NCBI RefSeq assembly: GCF_000799715.1
Contig: NZ_JUHG01000017.1
Location: 124,001 to 188,000 of the forward strand
Direction: 5' to 3'
From: Martinezella rhizogenes
GTDB lineage: Bacteria > Pseudomonadota > Alphaproteobacteria > Rhizobiales > Rhizobiaceae
Length of the DNA: 64,000 bases
Shown here: positions 53,958-63,034 of the stretch, in pieces
Layout: every line of letters begins with the position of its first letter
Position numbering within the stretch: the first letter of the stretch is position 1
The notes under the pieces: generated by a model
What the model was told of the DNA's origin: nothing
The model's database searches: none
Seen by the model: the letters and a program-made list of their open reading frames with translations, nothing else
Translations under genes and position numbers: made by a program

Positions 53958-55048
53958 GGTTCCCTCTCCAACTGAACGAGCGCGTCTCCCACCACCCGGA
54001 CGAGGGCCTTGTCCGAAAGGAAGGCGCCGCCCGCCGTCACGATTTCGGTGGAGCGGCCGAGGCCCGAGAGGATTTCCACTTCGCTGCCATTGCGACGACC
54101 GGTTTCCACACGAACGCGCGAGGCGCGCTTGCTTGCATCCACGGTGAAGACATAAGCGATACCATCACGCATCACGAGCGCGGTCTCCGGCACGGTGATC
54201 GCCGTCGTGGTCTCAAGCTCGATCTGGCCGGCGACGTAAAGGCCGATGGGCGGGCGGGCCTCCGCCGGCAGCGCCACATAGGTGAGCGCCCGCCCGGTAT
54301 CGGTGCTGACCGTCGGCCCGACAAGCCGAACGATTCCCTTGACGCGTTGGTCGCCGGGGCCGACGATTGCGGCGTTCAGGCCTGCTTTGATGCGGGGCAG
54401 ATAGCGCGCGGACACTTCCGCCTGCCACTCGACGCGCTGCTGGCGAACCATACGGAACAGCTCCGTACCGGAGGACACGACAGCGCCGAGCTGGGCCGAG
54501 CGGGATGTGATCAACCCATCGTCCACGGCCAGAATAGTTGTCTTGGTGAGCTTGATCTTCTGGCTTTCCAATAAGGCTTCGGCGGATTCGACACCCGCGA
54601 TCGCCGTCTGCTCGCCGATCAGATACTCGCTGATCTTCTCATCCGAAAGCGCGCCGCTTCCCTGGATCTTTCGTGCCCGGTCGGCATTCGCCCTCGCCTT
54701 GGCAAGGGCGGCCTCGGCGCTTGCCAGCGCGGCCTCCTGATTACGCAGTTCCGCGCGCACGGATTCGTCGGCAAGCCGGACGAGGGGTTGTCCTTTCGAG
54801 ACAACCGACCCGACGTCGACAAGGACATCCGTCACACGCAGGCCATCGATTTCCGCGGCGATGACAGCCTCATGCCAGGGCTTCAGCCAGCCGCTGGCCG
54901 GTACCGTCTCGGGCCACCGGCGTTCTACCGGCTTTGCCACGGCAACGGTAAGCGCTGCTGCCTCGTTCTGTTGCGCGATCACAGGCTCTGCGATGGAAAT
55001 AAGATTCACACCCAGGAAAAGGGCAAGAAGAAGAGGTAGCGGTCGCAT
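53954..55048 (-). CDS. RND efflux periplasmic adaptor 2
   Basis: The 364-residue adaptor has a signal peptide (LPLLLALFLGVNLISIAEPV), the lipoyl half motifs VVSKGQPLVRL and ILAVDDGLITSRSAQLG, and an alanine-rich helical hairpin between them. The ATG at 55048 follows AAGGA about ten bases upstream and shares its A with the TGA of the remnant upstream (TGATG), so coupling is retained. It serves the RND pump downstream. Confidence 0.9.
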   Translation of the reverse strand: MRPLPLLLALFLGVNLISIAEPVIAQQNEAAALTVAVAKPVERRWPETVPASGWLKPWHEAVIAAEIDGLRVTDVLVDVGSVVSKGQPLVRLADESVRAELRNQEAALASAEAALAKARANADRARKIQGSGALSDEKISEYLIGEQTAIAGVESAEALLESQKIKLTKTTILAVDDGLITSRSAQLGAVVSSGTELFRMVRQQRVEWQAEVSARYLPRIKAGLNAAIVGPGDQRVKGIVRLVGPTVSTDTGRALTYVALPAEARPPIGLYVAGQIELETTTAITVPETALVMRDGIAYVFTVDASKRASRVRVETGRRNGSEVEILSGLGRSTEIVTAGGAFLSDKALVRVVGDALVQLEREP

Positions 55049-55305
55049 CAGAGCAGGTTTCCTTTCGACTTTTCCCGAAGAGGTCCTGGGGCCGCCGCCC
55101 GCGTCCCAGCCGCCACGGGGTCGTCGAAGGCCGACCACCAGGACACTAGATTGCTGGTCTGGCCGTTACGTGGATAAGTCGCATGCCAGACATTTGCGAT
55201 CTTCACGTCGGGTCTCTCAAGATCGGCGACGGCAGCGCAGCCCGAGACGATTGGGCAGGCGGCGGCACTGCCGATGGTGACGATTTTACGATAGGCTGCT
55301 TTCAT
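55048..55305 (-). pseudogene. Truncated NodT/OprM-type outer-membrane efflux protein
   Basis: The 85-residue product has a lipoprotein signal (lipobox VSGC) and the family N-terminus: CAAVADLERPDVKIANVWHA and VSWWSAFDDP match the NodT pattern gc.VGPdy.rP...p..W and WW..F.DP. After about residue 65 it diverges into a short unrelated tail and stops, whereas the channel should be near 470 residues. The remaining part was probably deleted. The pump must use another outer-membrane channel. Confidence 0.7.
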
Positions 55306-55678
55306 CGCTGTACTCACAATCCCGCACTTCGAGCACGGGATGTAGCCGATCGGATGTGAGGTGGGGTCAAAGACCGGTTAAGATTGATTAAGTTTGATGT
55401 CGGGTGGGCGCATCGCACTTCCCCGGCCTCAGTCATTAGTCGTGATTCATATTGGGAACAGTTGTGCCGGCCGGCGGCTCCAGACTTTACTCAGCCGGAG
55501 TGCCTGTTCGCCGGGGGAGAATGACCACAATGCGGAATTGAAGTCCGGTCCGAGCAATCTGAGGATCGGGATCGGGTTTGCCCGTCACGGTAAACCCGAT
55601 CCCGATGCAGAGACGAGTACAAGAAACCAGGGCCAACGAAAAAGGATGTCAGCGGCCTTGCGGCGCCTTACTGGGCTC
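55306..55678. other. Intergenic stretch containing a strong hairpin
   Basis: Between the truncated channel gene and the MipA-family gene this region carries no gene. Its main feature is the 15-base dyad at 55565-55606. The segment 55330-55440 next to the channel start is the likely promoter for the efflux operon. Confidence 0.4.
55565..55606. repeat. Perfect 15-bp inverted repeat downstream of the MipA-family gene
   Basis: ATCGGGATCGGGTTT (55565-55579) pairs with AAACCCGATCCCGAT (55592-55606) around a 12-base loop. It starts about 72 bases after the minus-strand stop at 55679. No T-run follows in either direction, so it may be a rho-assisted terminator, a stabilising 3' hairpin or a repeat unit. 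The arm itself contains a tandem ATCGGG. Confidence 0.65.
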
Positions 55679-56544
55679 CTAGAATTTGTAACCGACGATC
55701 AGCATCGCAGATGGCTGCATGTCGTTCTGAACGATCGGGCTGTCCTTCGCGTCGCCGGTCAGGAAACCGACGCCTGCCTGGCTGCGCACAATCCAGTGTT
55801 CCGTCGCCATGTATGTTACCGATGCCTCGATATCGAAACGCTTCAGTCCCGCGCTCGCCTCATATTGCCGCAATCCCGATCTTGCAGACTGCGTTGCGGT
55901 TACCCCGAAATAACTCTCCATATGATTGTCATCGGCAAATGTCGCGGAAGCCCCCGCGGAAAGGATGAAACGATCATAGTGATGCGAGACATTTGCTCCG
56001 ACCTGACCGACCAGGCCGTCGCTGCCCCCAATCGTCTTGTCGACAGAAGCATAGAATTCCACCGGTCCCATTTCATACGAGAGCTGCGCTCCGACTAGTG
56101 CACCAGCATCGATGTCACCCAGACCTTTGAGGTGGTCGGAATCATCTTCATCGCGCCCACCTCCCATGTCGTAACCGCCCTTTACCGTGAACTTAAATCC
56201 GTTGGACTTCAGCACTTCGACTTCCAGCCCGCTCGGATCGACAGTGACGCGATCACCGAAGGTCGCGGAGATCATGGGAATGGGGGCCACTTGGAACTCG
56301 TCCGACCCTTCGAATTTCGGCGCATACATGGCTCCGGCGCCGACCATGACATTCCAGTCGGAAAGCTTCTGGCGTATGCCCCCAAACCGTCCCTTGTCGA
56401 AGTTCTCCGTCGGGGGATGGCGGGCTCTTCACCCTCGTAAGGGTCGGCGGCGCGTGCCTGGGTTAGGGGGCAAGCAGCTACCGCGAGTCCAGCAGCGATG
56501 GCGACACGCCGCGGATGGCTTAATAAGGACTTGCTCAATGACAT
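55679..56544 (-). pseudogene. MipA/OmpV-family outer-membrane protein, frameshifted
   Basis: The protein is split between two frames. The start at 56544 encodes a signal peptide (RRVAIAAGLAVAACPLTQAR) and then PYEGEEPAI; from there the continuation is only in another frame, which reads PPTENFDKGRFGGIRQKLSD and then VMVGAGAMYAPKFEGSDEF to the terminal VGYKF. The break falls in a run of five G (plus strand 56412-56416); one more base would restore a single 289-residue beta-barrel protein of the MipA/OmpV family. It is either a pseudogene, a slippage-switched gene or a sequencing error. Confidence 0.75.
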
Positions 56545-57029
56545 TCGAATTGGCTCCTGGGATCCGATAGAGAGTTTTCAACGCGTGCAAAGTGTGAAAG
56601 CCCGACGCGCCGGCCTCTCGCGGTCGCACTGTCCCAGACGACGTCGTTAACTTGGGTTTTGTGATGTTAAGAAATATTGCCCAGGTCGATGCCGCTGACC
56701 CGTGAGCCTAGAACCGCGCGTCGATGGCCGGGCAATAGCGGGAATGGGCGGATAACGTCCCGCAGCGTCCGGGAAATAGGCGATATCCTCAATACAGACA
56801 CCGCCCTCTGGCCGTTCGGACCGCCGGGCGCCGTTGACACGATAGTCGAGCACAAATACCGCGCTCCGATCCAAGGCAAAGGAATGTTGTCAATTGAACT
56901 CCTGACGCAGCCGCCTTTCGACACGGCGGGGGCGATCGTCCCGAGAAAAATAAACTTTCCCGGCTCTGTCGGAGTTCTCTTCTGTTGGCCGTCCTTGGAG
57001 CATCGACCACTTCAACCTGGAGAGACATC
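56545..57029. other. Intergenic region upstream of DoxX gene
   Basis: I see no convincing gene or regulatory motif in this 485-base stretch. Several frames are open on both strands but have improbable composition and no ribosome-binding site. It must hold the promoters for the MipA-family gene (minus) and DoxX gene (plus). Confidence 0.35.
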
Positions 57030-57443
57030 GTGGAAAACGCTCAATCGGCTTGGCAGACCGCCGCCATTCTCATCGCCCGCCTGATCTTCGCCGCCGTTTT
57101 TCTGATGGCAGTCTCGTTCAAGTTCATGGATATGGGCGCGACCGCCGGCTACATCGCCGCCGTGGGTTTCCCGTTCCCGCTATTCCTCGCCTGGTGCGCG
57201 GCGATCCTTGAAGGGCTGCTGGTCATTGCCTTCCTGACCGGCATATTCTTCACACCGGCGGCTATCGTTGCAGCCGTTTATGTCATCTTCCTCGGGTTTT
57301 CATTCCACGGCCCGTCGCATTGGGCTGGCAATCAGGCCGAATTCGGCTTCTTCGTCGACCATTTTACGTTCCTTGCCGGCCTGTTCTTTGCCGCCGTGCA
57401 TGGACCGGGGAGTGTGCTTGCCATCAGGGTCGGCCGGCCGTGA
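57030..57443 (+). CDS. DoxX-family membrane protein
   Basis: The 137-residue protein has four hydrophobic helices, with the DoxX/SURF4-like features FAAVFLMAVSFKFMD at TM1 and WCAAILEGLLVIAFLTG at TM3. The GTG at 57030 follows GGAGAG; a long start at 56985 is less likely. DoxX proteins are linked to redox or thiosulfate-quinone functions, but the role here is unknown. Confidence 0.82.
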   Translation: MENAQSAWQTAAILIARLIFAAVFLMAVSFKFMDMGATAGYIAAVGFPFPLFLAWCAAILEGLLVIAFLTGIFFTPAAIVAAVYVIFLGFSFHGPSHWAGNQAEFGFFVDHFTFLAGLFFAAVHGPGSVLAIRVGRP

Positions 57444-57483
57444 GCGGACGGATTTCATGATCCAATCCGCAAGTCATTGCCAA

Positions 57484-58212
57484 TCAGATGTCGAAGTTCT
57501 GTGGCAGGATCACGAGGTCGCGGATCGTCACATTGCGTGGCCGTGTCAGCATGAACAAGACCGCTTCGGCAACTTCAGACGGCTCGATGAGATTGCCGGC
57601 TGCCATCGCTTTTTCGAGATTTTCCGGTGGCCAATCCTTCAGGAGCGCCGTCACCACCGGACCGGGCGCGATTGCCCCCACCCTTATTCCATGTTTCGAG
57701 ACTTGCCGCCGCACCGTGTGGACGAAGGCTTGCACCGCATGCTTCGAGGCTGTGTAGACCGGTTCCCACACCACCGGGACATGACCAGCCACGGAACTTG
57801 TCACGATGATATCGCCGGTCTTGCGCTCCACCATATGCGGGAGGACCGCGTGTACGCAGCGAAACACGGCATTGATGTTGAGATTGAGCATCCGGTCAAA
57901 GGCATCCGGATCGCCTTCGATAAGATCGCCGCCGATATAAGAGCCTGCATTGGCGTGGAAGACGTCGAGTTGCCCAGCTTTTGAAAGGATCTGCGGCATC
58001 ATGGTCGCGATGCTGCTTGTGTCGGCCAGATCGATCACCAACGGGATAGCGTTACCGCCAAGTTCCTGGCAAACCGCGTTCAGCCTGTCTTCCGCGCGGT
58101 CGATCAGGACGACACGGGCACCGGATTCAACGCAGATCTTGCTGCAGGCAAGGCCAATCCCGGATGCGGCACCAGTGATGGCGACGACTTTTCCCTGGAG
58201 TTTGTTGGTCAT
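57484..58212 (-). CDS. Short-chain dehydrogenase/reductase 2
   Basis: The 242-residue classical SDR has TGAASGIG at the N-terminus, an Asp in LIDRAED favouring NAD(H), the NAG motif (FHANAGSY), and the catalytic Ser in VTSSVAG with YTASK. The C-terminal VILPQ resembles family members that oxidise ribitol, clavaldehyde or serine-type substrates. It lies in a carbohydrate cluster with a second SDR 35 bases upstream on the same strand. Confidence 0.9.
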   Translation of the reverse strand: MTNKLQGKVVAITGAASGIGLACSKICVESGARVVLIDRAEDRLNAVCQELGGNAIPLVIDLADTSSIATMMPQILSKAGQLDVFHANAGSYIGGDLIEGDPDAFDRMLNLNINAVFRCVHAVLPHMVERKTGDIIVTSSVAGHVPVVWEPVYTASKHAVQAFVHTVRRQVSKHGIRVGAIAPGPVVTALLKDWPPENLEKAMAAGNLIEPSEVAEAVLFMLTRPRNVTIRDLVILPQNFDI

Positions 58213-58247
58213 TTTTCATTCTCCTCCTGACTATTTTAAGGTTGATG

Positions 58248-59012
58248 TCACCGGGTAAGGTAGCCGCCGTCAACCACGAGCACGGAGCCCGTGACATAGC
58301 TTGCGGCCGGCGAGCACAGGAACAGGACGCAGTTGGCGATCTCCTCCGGCTGGCCGTAGCGTCCCATCGGGGTCATCTGCCGCCAGACGGAATCCCATTC
58401 CGGAATGGCAAAACCGCCCCGGGTCATGTCGGTGTCGATATAGCCAGGCGCGACCGCGTTCACCCTGATGTTTTCAGCCGCGACCTCGCTGGCCAGGCTC
58501 TTCGTCATCATATGCACCGCTGCCTTGGATGCATTGTATGCGACCTGATTCTGCGGAATGTTCGTGACGAATCCCGAGATCGACCCGACGTTCAGAATGA
58601 CCCCGCCGCCCTGCTCGCGCATCGGCTTCATTGCGGCGCGGCAAAAGCGAAAGGCCTGAATGAGATTGGTGGACATGATCGTGTCCAGCATCTGGTCATT
58701 GAAATCCGGTGTATCGCCATGCACGGCGACACCGGCATTGTTGACAAGAATATCGATGCGTCCGTATTTCGCGATCGTATGCTGGATCAGCATGTCTGGC
58801 GCGGCCGGGTCCGTGGCGTCGGCGGATACGAAATCATACTCATAGCCGGCATCGTTCAGCAGGGCGTCCGCTTCCGGATTGTCGCGGCGCGCGGTCAGAA
58901 CGGATTTGGCTCCGGCTTCGCCGAAAAGCTGGGCAATCGCCAATCCGATGCCGCGATTGCCGCCGGTAATGAGGGCAACCTTGTCGTCCAGCCTGAATTG
59001 TTTCAGGGTCAT
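58248..59012 (-). CDS. Short-chain dehydrogenase/reductase 3
   Basis: The 254-residue classical SDR has [15 protein letters not shown] and the YNASK active site, and ends in the common C-terminal [10 protein letters not shown]. It is typical of sugar-alcohol or gluconate-type dehydrogenases in polyol pathways. An AGGAGGAGA tract precedes the start. It is upstream of SDR 2 in the same cluster. Confidence 0.92.
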   Translation of the reverse strand: MTLKQFRLDDKVALITGGNRGIGLAIAQLFGEAGAKSVLTARRDNPEADALLNDAGYEYDFVSADATDPAAPDMLIQHTIAKYGRIDILVNNAGVAVHGDTPDFNDQMLDTIMSTNLIQAFRFCRAAMKPMREQGGGVILNVGSISGFVTNIPQNQVAYNASKAAVHMMTKSLASEVAAENIRVNAVAPGYIDTDMTRGGFAIPEWDSVWRQMTPMGRYGQPEEIANCVLFLCSPAASYVTGSVLVVDGGYLTR

Positions 59013-59129
59013 CCTAGTCTCCTCCTCTTTATCTCTTAACTGTCTACCAGCTCCTCAGCAGGTTATCGCGCGGTCGGCCGACATTGACCCGGCCAGCGTA
59101 CTGGAGAGGGCGATGTCAATGTTGCCCTC

Positions 59130-60332
59130 TCAGCTTGCCTCCTCCGCAAAGCGTTGGCTTTCCTGTGATAGAAAGCGTTGGTGGAGGATACAGGCGGCGC
59201 CGAAGGCGGGACCGACTGTTTCCTCTTCGTTCACGTCAATGGATGGCAATGGAAAGCTTGCCTCCTGCGCTAACTGGATATGGTGGGCGACGCGCGCCGC
59301 CATCAGCGGATAGAGAGCCGCGACGGAACCGCCAAGGATGATGCGGTCGGCATCGATGACGCGACAGGCCTGGATGAGGCCAAATGCCAGGGCTCTTGCC
59401 CATTCCTCCGCAATCGAGACCGCGCCGGGTACACGATCGCGCACATCGGCAAGGAAATGCCCGAATGTCGGGGCAACGATGGCCGGTGTCTTGCGGTACT
59501 CCGTCATGATATGTTCCAGGCCCAGAACTTCCTCGAGGCTGCGGCTCGGCTCCGATGCACTGGAGATTCTCAGATGCCCGATCTCGCCCGCCAATCCGTT
59601 GGCGCCGCGAAACAGGCTGCCATCGGCAATAATGCCGCCGCCAACCCCGCTTTCCATGACCAGGAACAGCGTCACGCCGGTGTGCTTGTCGTTTCGCCCA
59701 TAAGAAGCGCCGATAGCAAACGCGTTGCCATCGTTCTCCGCGACGACTGGCACGGAAACGGGCAGGGACTCCCGCACCAATTCGGCAAGCTGGACATTTT
59801 CCCAGCGTAGCAAGGGCGCTAGCCGGACAAATCCGTGCTTGTCCATTTGTGCCGGCACGGCAATACCTATGCCTTCGCAGCACTCCAGCCTTGAAGACGG
59901 AATGGCCCCCAGCACCATCTGGATCGCCCGCTCGACGGTGGCGGTAACGCCGGCGGATGCGCCGTCGAACGGTTCGACCGTGGTCGAGACAATGTTGCCG
60001 CCAAGATCGATCTCGACGGCACTAATATGCTCCACGCCTATTTCTATGCCGAGGAAATAGACGGCACCTGGCACCAACTCGATCATGATTCCCGGCCGCC
60101 CCGCATGGGCGTGACCGCCGCGCGACTGTTCACCTTCGCTGACCTCGCGCACCAATCCATCAAGCGTCAGGCCAGCGATGATATGGCCGGAAGAGGAGCG
60201 GTTCAGCCCCAGCCTGCGGGCAAGTTCCGCCCGGCTGAGCGGGCCGAACTGATACAACGCACGCAACGCCGCCAGCTCGTTGCGCTGGCGGATTCCCCGT
60301 GGCGAACTCGTTGCTACCGCCGGCTCTGTCAA
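59130..60332 (-). CDS. ROK-family transcriptional regulator
   Basis: The 400-residue protein has an N-terminal winged helix (LSRAELARRLGLNRSSSGHI) and a ROK (sugar kinase-like) domain. The ATP-loop-like GVEHISAVEIDLGGN and the AGEIGHLRI box are present, but the usual zinc cysteine motif (C.CG..GC) is missing: after GHLRI the sequence reads SSASEPSRSLEEVLG. The start is a TTG at 60332 with GGAG before it. ROK repressors bind free sugars; this one may control the adjacent epimerase and dehydrogenases. Confidence 0.88.
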   Translation of the reverse strand: MTEPAVATSSPRGIRQRNELAALRALYQFGPLSRAELARRLGLNRSSSGHIIAGLTLDGLVREVSEGEQSRGGHAHAGRPGIMIELVPGAVYFLGIEIGVEHISAVEIDLGGNIVSTTVEPFDGASAGVTATVERAIQMVLGAIPSSRLECCEGIGIAVPAQMDKHGFVRLAPLLRWENVQLAELVRESLPVSVPVVAENDGNAFAIGASYGRNDKHTGVTLFLVMESGVGGGIIADGSLFRGANGLAGEIGHLRISSASEPSRSLEEVLGLEHIMTEYRKTPAIVAPTFGHFLADVRDRVPGAVSIAEEWARALAFGLIQACRVIDADRIILGGSVAALYPLMAARVAHHIQLAQEASFPLPSIDVNEEETVGPAFGAACILHQRFLSQESQRFAEEAS

Positions 60333-60453
60333 AAATGAACTCCGCTAATTTTTGTGAGGAACGGACGAGTGGTGGTGCAATAAAGGTAAGCGCAAATGTC
60401 GATATGCGAGAGCTACGGTTTTCACCACTGCTTCCGCTGATGATATTGCCCTG

Positions 60454-61338
60454 TCAAGGGCGTGCGTTGGTGGCCCGTCGTCGCACTGCTTCCTGCATCT
60501 TGAGATCGATGAAGGCCTTGGCATGCTCGGCAAGCGGCATGTTTTCCGTCCATGTGTCTCGCCAGATGGCGCAGGCAAGCGACAGACCTTCGTCCACGAC
60601 GGCGCTGGAGAATGACTCGAAGGTGATGTCCTTGTCATAGCCGATATCGAGCAGCGCATCGAACACCAGGTCGAAATTGATGCAACCGTCGCCCAGATAG
60701 CCGCGATTGCTCTCGCCGATGTGGAAATAGCCGATCTTGTCACCGGCAAGCCGGATCGCCGCAGCCGGATTGGCCTCCTCGATGTTCATGTGGAACGTAT
60801 CGAGATGCAGAAACACATGATCGGAACCCGTCGCCTCTATGAAGGCAAGCCCCTGCGCTGTCGTGTTGAGCAGATTTGTCTCAAACCGATTGACGATTTC
60901 GAGCACGAGATCCACGTCCGCCGCCTTGGCGATATCAGCCGTCCTGGCAATGGCCTGAACACTGTTCGCGCGGCCGCTTTCGGTCGGCATCCGGCTGTAT
61001 TTGGTATGGGCGGAATAAAGGATGCCACCGAGCTTGGTGCCGCCGATGTCGCGGACGGCCCTGACCGCATCGGCGAGCATGCGCTCACCGGCCTTGACCG
61101 TCTCGGCATCGTCGCTCGAAACGTCGGCACTGAGCGGCAAGCCCATTGTGACGGCAATCTGCAGGTCGAGTGAACGCGCCCGCTTGGCCAATTGGTCGAG
61201 GTTGAATTTCTCGGGCCGCAGATAAGCAAACTCGATGAGTTTGTATCCGCACGCGGCCGATTTCTCCATCGCGTCCTCGAGCATGTGTTGCGTGCCGCCG
61301 CCCGTCCAGACGAACGAATGGATCCCCAATCTTCCCAT
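60454..61338 (-). CDS. Sugar phosphate isomerase/epimerase; D-tagatose/allulose 3-epimerase-like
   Basis: The 294-residue TIM-barrel enzyme has the metal/catalytic set of the ketose 3-epimerase group: glutamate in LEIVNRFETN, aspartate in HLDTFHMNIEE, His in FHIGESNRG, and a second catalytic glutamate in TFESFSS. GGAGGAG precedes the ATG at 61338. It would interconvert ketohexoses such as fructose and allulose or tagatose and sorbose. A xylose-isomerase-like role in inositol metabolism is an alternative. Confidence 0.82.
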   Translation of the reverse strand: MGRLGIHSFVWTGGGTQHMLEDAMEKSAACGYKLIEFAYLRPEKFNLDQLAKRARSLDLQIAVTMGLPLSADVSSDDAETVKAGERMLADAVRAVRDIGGTKLGGILYSAHTKYSRMPTESGRANSVQAIARTADIAKAADVDLVLEIVNRFETNLLNTTAQGLAFIEATGSDHVFLHLDTFHMNIEEANPAAAIRLAGDKIGYFHIGESNRGYLGDGCINFDLVFDALLDIGYDKDITFESFSSAVVDEGLSLACAIWRDTWTENMPLAEHAKAFIDLKMQEAVRRRATNARP

Positions 61339-61841
61339 GTAATTCTCCTCCCAGAAGAATATCCTATATGTTGCTACACACAACAAAATAGCCGATCGCC
61401 TTCGATGTCAAGTCGCTTCATCTGTGTCGGCCTATCGATGTGGAAAATAGTCGATACGCGATCCGATGCAGTTTTCGCCGGGAGAATCGCGCCAGGTGCG
61501 GCGTATTCACGTCCGTACCCCGGTGTCAGTTTGGTATTGACACTTTTGGCAAAAGCGCTAATTTGTATTTTTACACAACATATGTAAGGCCAATTGCGCC
61601 AGGCGAGGGGTTTGCAGAGCGGAATTGCGGCGATCCTAGATGGTAAAGCCGCAAATTGACGGGAAAATCCTAGACTCTGAGACACATTTCGCGGGTGCTG
61701 CCGGATCAAATTGAAGCGTGATTTTTTTCGCATATGCCGTGCCGAAGAGGGAGAGGAGCCCTTGCAGGCGCGAGTGACGCAGGGATGGCAGATTGGGCGG
61801 AGCGATATGCTCGCGACCCGATCCGGGGAGGGGCTCTGGCC
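61339..61841. promoter_or_regulatory. Divergent regulatory region between epimerase and AraC genes
   Basis: A TGTTG-N7-CAACA dyad lies at 61369-61385, 31 bases upstream of the epimerase start. ACACAACA occurs within it (61378-61385) and again at 61573-61580 beside TTAC-N9-GTAA. Repeats like these are common operators of AraC or ROK regulators. No gene is supported here; an upstream start of the AraC frame at 61734 or 61785 is possible. Confidence 0.4.
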
Positions 61842-62798
61842 ATGAAGGCTGACTTAAGGATCGTTCCGGACTTTGAAATGGTCATATGCGCACCGGCGGA
61901 ATCCTTCCGCTGGCACATGCACCATTATCCGTATTTCGGAGCCAAGTGGCACTATCACCCCGAATATGAGCTGCATCTGACACGCAAGAGTTCGGGCGTG
62001 ATGATGGTTGGCGATTACATCGGTGAGTTCGAGCCAGGCTGCCTGGTTCTGACCGGACCCAACGTCCCGCACAATTGGGTCAGCGATATAGAGCCCGGCG
62101 TCTTGATCCAGAACCGCGATATGCTGGTTCAGTTCAGCGCCGAATGGGCCGATCGCGTCACCGGCCTTTGCCCGGAACTCGCCAGCATCCGTCCACTCTA
62201 TGAAGATGCCGTCTACGGCGTGGAGTTTCTCGGCGCGACGGCCATGGCCGGGCAGCGGCTGCTTGCCCAGATCGGCGGTGCCCATGGCGCGGAGCGCATC
62301 GTGCTGTTTATGCAGCTGATGGTCACGCTGGCCCAGAATCCCGGCGATCGCCGCAGGCTATCGAGACTGGCGCCGGCCTCCGCGCATGTGGAACTGCCGC
62401 GGGAACTCGATGTCGCCATGCGCTATGTGCTCGAGCACTATAGCGACGATATCGATCTTGCCTCGGTATCCCGGCTGTGCGGGCTGGAGCCGCAGGCATT
62501 TTCCCGATTTTTCAAGCGGCAGACCGGCCATACATTTGCGCGCTATGTCATTCTGGCGCGCGTCTATGCGGCCTGCTCGCTGCTGACGCAGACCTATAGG
62601 CCAATCACCGACATCTGCTTCGAGGTCGGCTTCAACAACATCGCCAATTTCAACAGGCAGTTCATCAAGGTTTGCGGTCGCACGCCGTCGGACTACCGCC
62701 GCAATGCTCACAAGATCGGCACCAAGGCGCGCGCGGATCCGTTCAGGGAGATCCGCGCCTTTTCAGCCGGCATCGGTGCGGTCGGCGAAAAAGTATAG
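61842..62798 (+). CDS. AraC-family transcriptional regulator (cupin sensor)
   Basis: The 318-residue regulator has an N-terminal cupin-type sensor (AKWHYHPEYELHLTRKSSG, with a histidine pair) and a C-terminal double helix-turn-helix (DLASVSRLCGLEPQAFSRFF and ITDICFEVGFNNIANFNRQF). The ATG at 61842 has GGGGAGG eleven bases before it; starts at 61734 or 61785 would extend it. It is divergent from the epimerase and upstream of the sugar binding-protein gene, so it probably regulates the importer. Confidence 0.9.
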   Translation: MKADLRIVPDFEMVICAPAESFRWHMHHYPYFGAKWHYHPEYELHLTRKSSGVMMVGDYIGEFEPGCLVLTGPNVPHNWVSDIEPGVLIQNRDMLVQFSAEWADRVTGLCPELASIRPLYEDAVYGVEFLGATAMAGQRLLAQIGGAHGAERIVLFMQLMVTLAQNPGDRRRLSRLAPASAHVELPRELDVAMRYVLEHYSDDIDLASVSRLCGLEPQAFSRFFKRQTGHTFARYVILARVYAACSLLTQTYRPITDICFEVGFNNIANFNRQFIKVCGRTPSDYRRNAHKIGTKARADPFREIRAFSAGIGAVGEKV

Positions 62799-63034
62799 GT
62801 CGGTCGCAAAGCACGCGTGGCAGAGGATTTTTACCGATACTAAGTTCGTCAGACGCGCATGGAGGCGGGTCCACAAAAATAAGCTGCGGTATCCGACCAT
62901 GATAGCGAGATGAAATTCGACCGCCGGGAGGAGCCGGGGCGTTGGATTTTCGAGGCCCCGACTGCTGTCGGGCCTAGCAAGATGCTTGTCGACAACCGTC
63001 CGCAAGCACAACGAACACTCTGGGAGGAGAGTTT
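62799..63034 (+). other. Promoter/leader region before sugar binding protein
   Basis: These 236 bases between the AraC and binding-protein genes contain no supportable gene. A GGGAGGAGA ribosome-binding site lies at 63022-63030 before the next start. Nothing else stands out. Confidence 0.5.

Noticed and set aside
57268-57984. 238-codon plus-strand frame across DoxX and SDR 2
   Set aside because: It crosses two real genes on different strands and is rich in His and Arg, as expected for a shadow.
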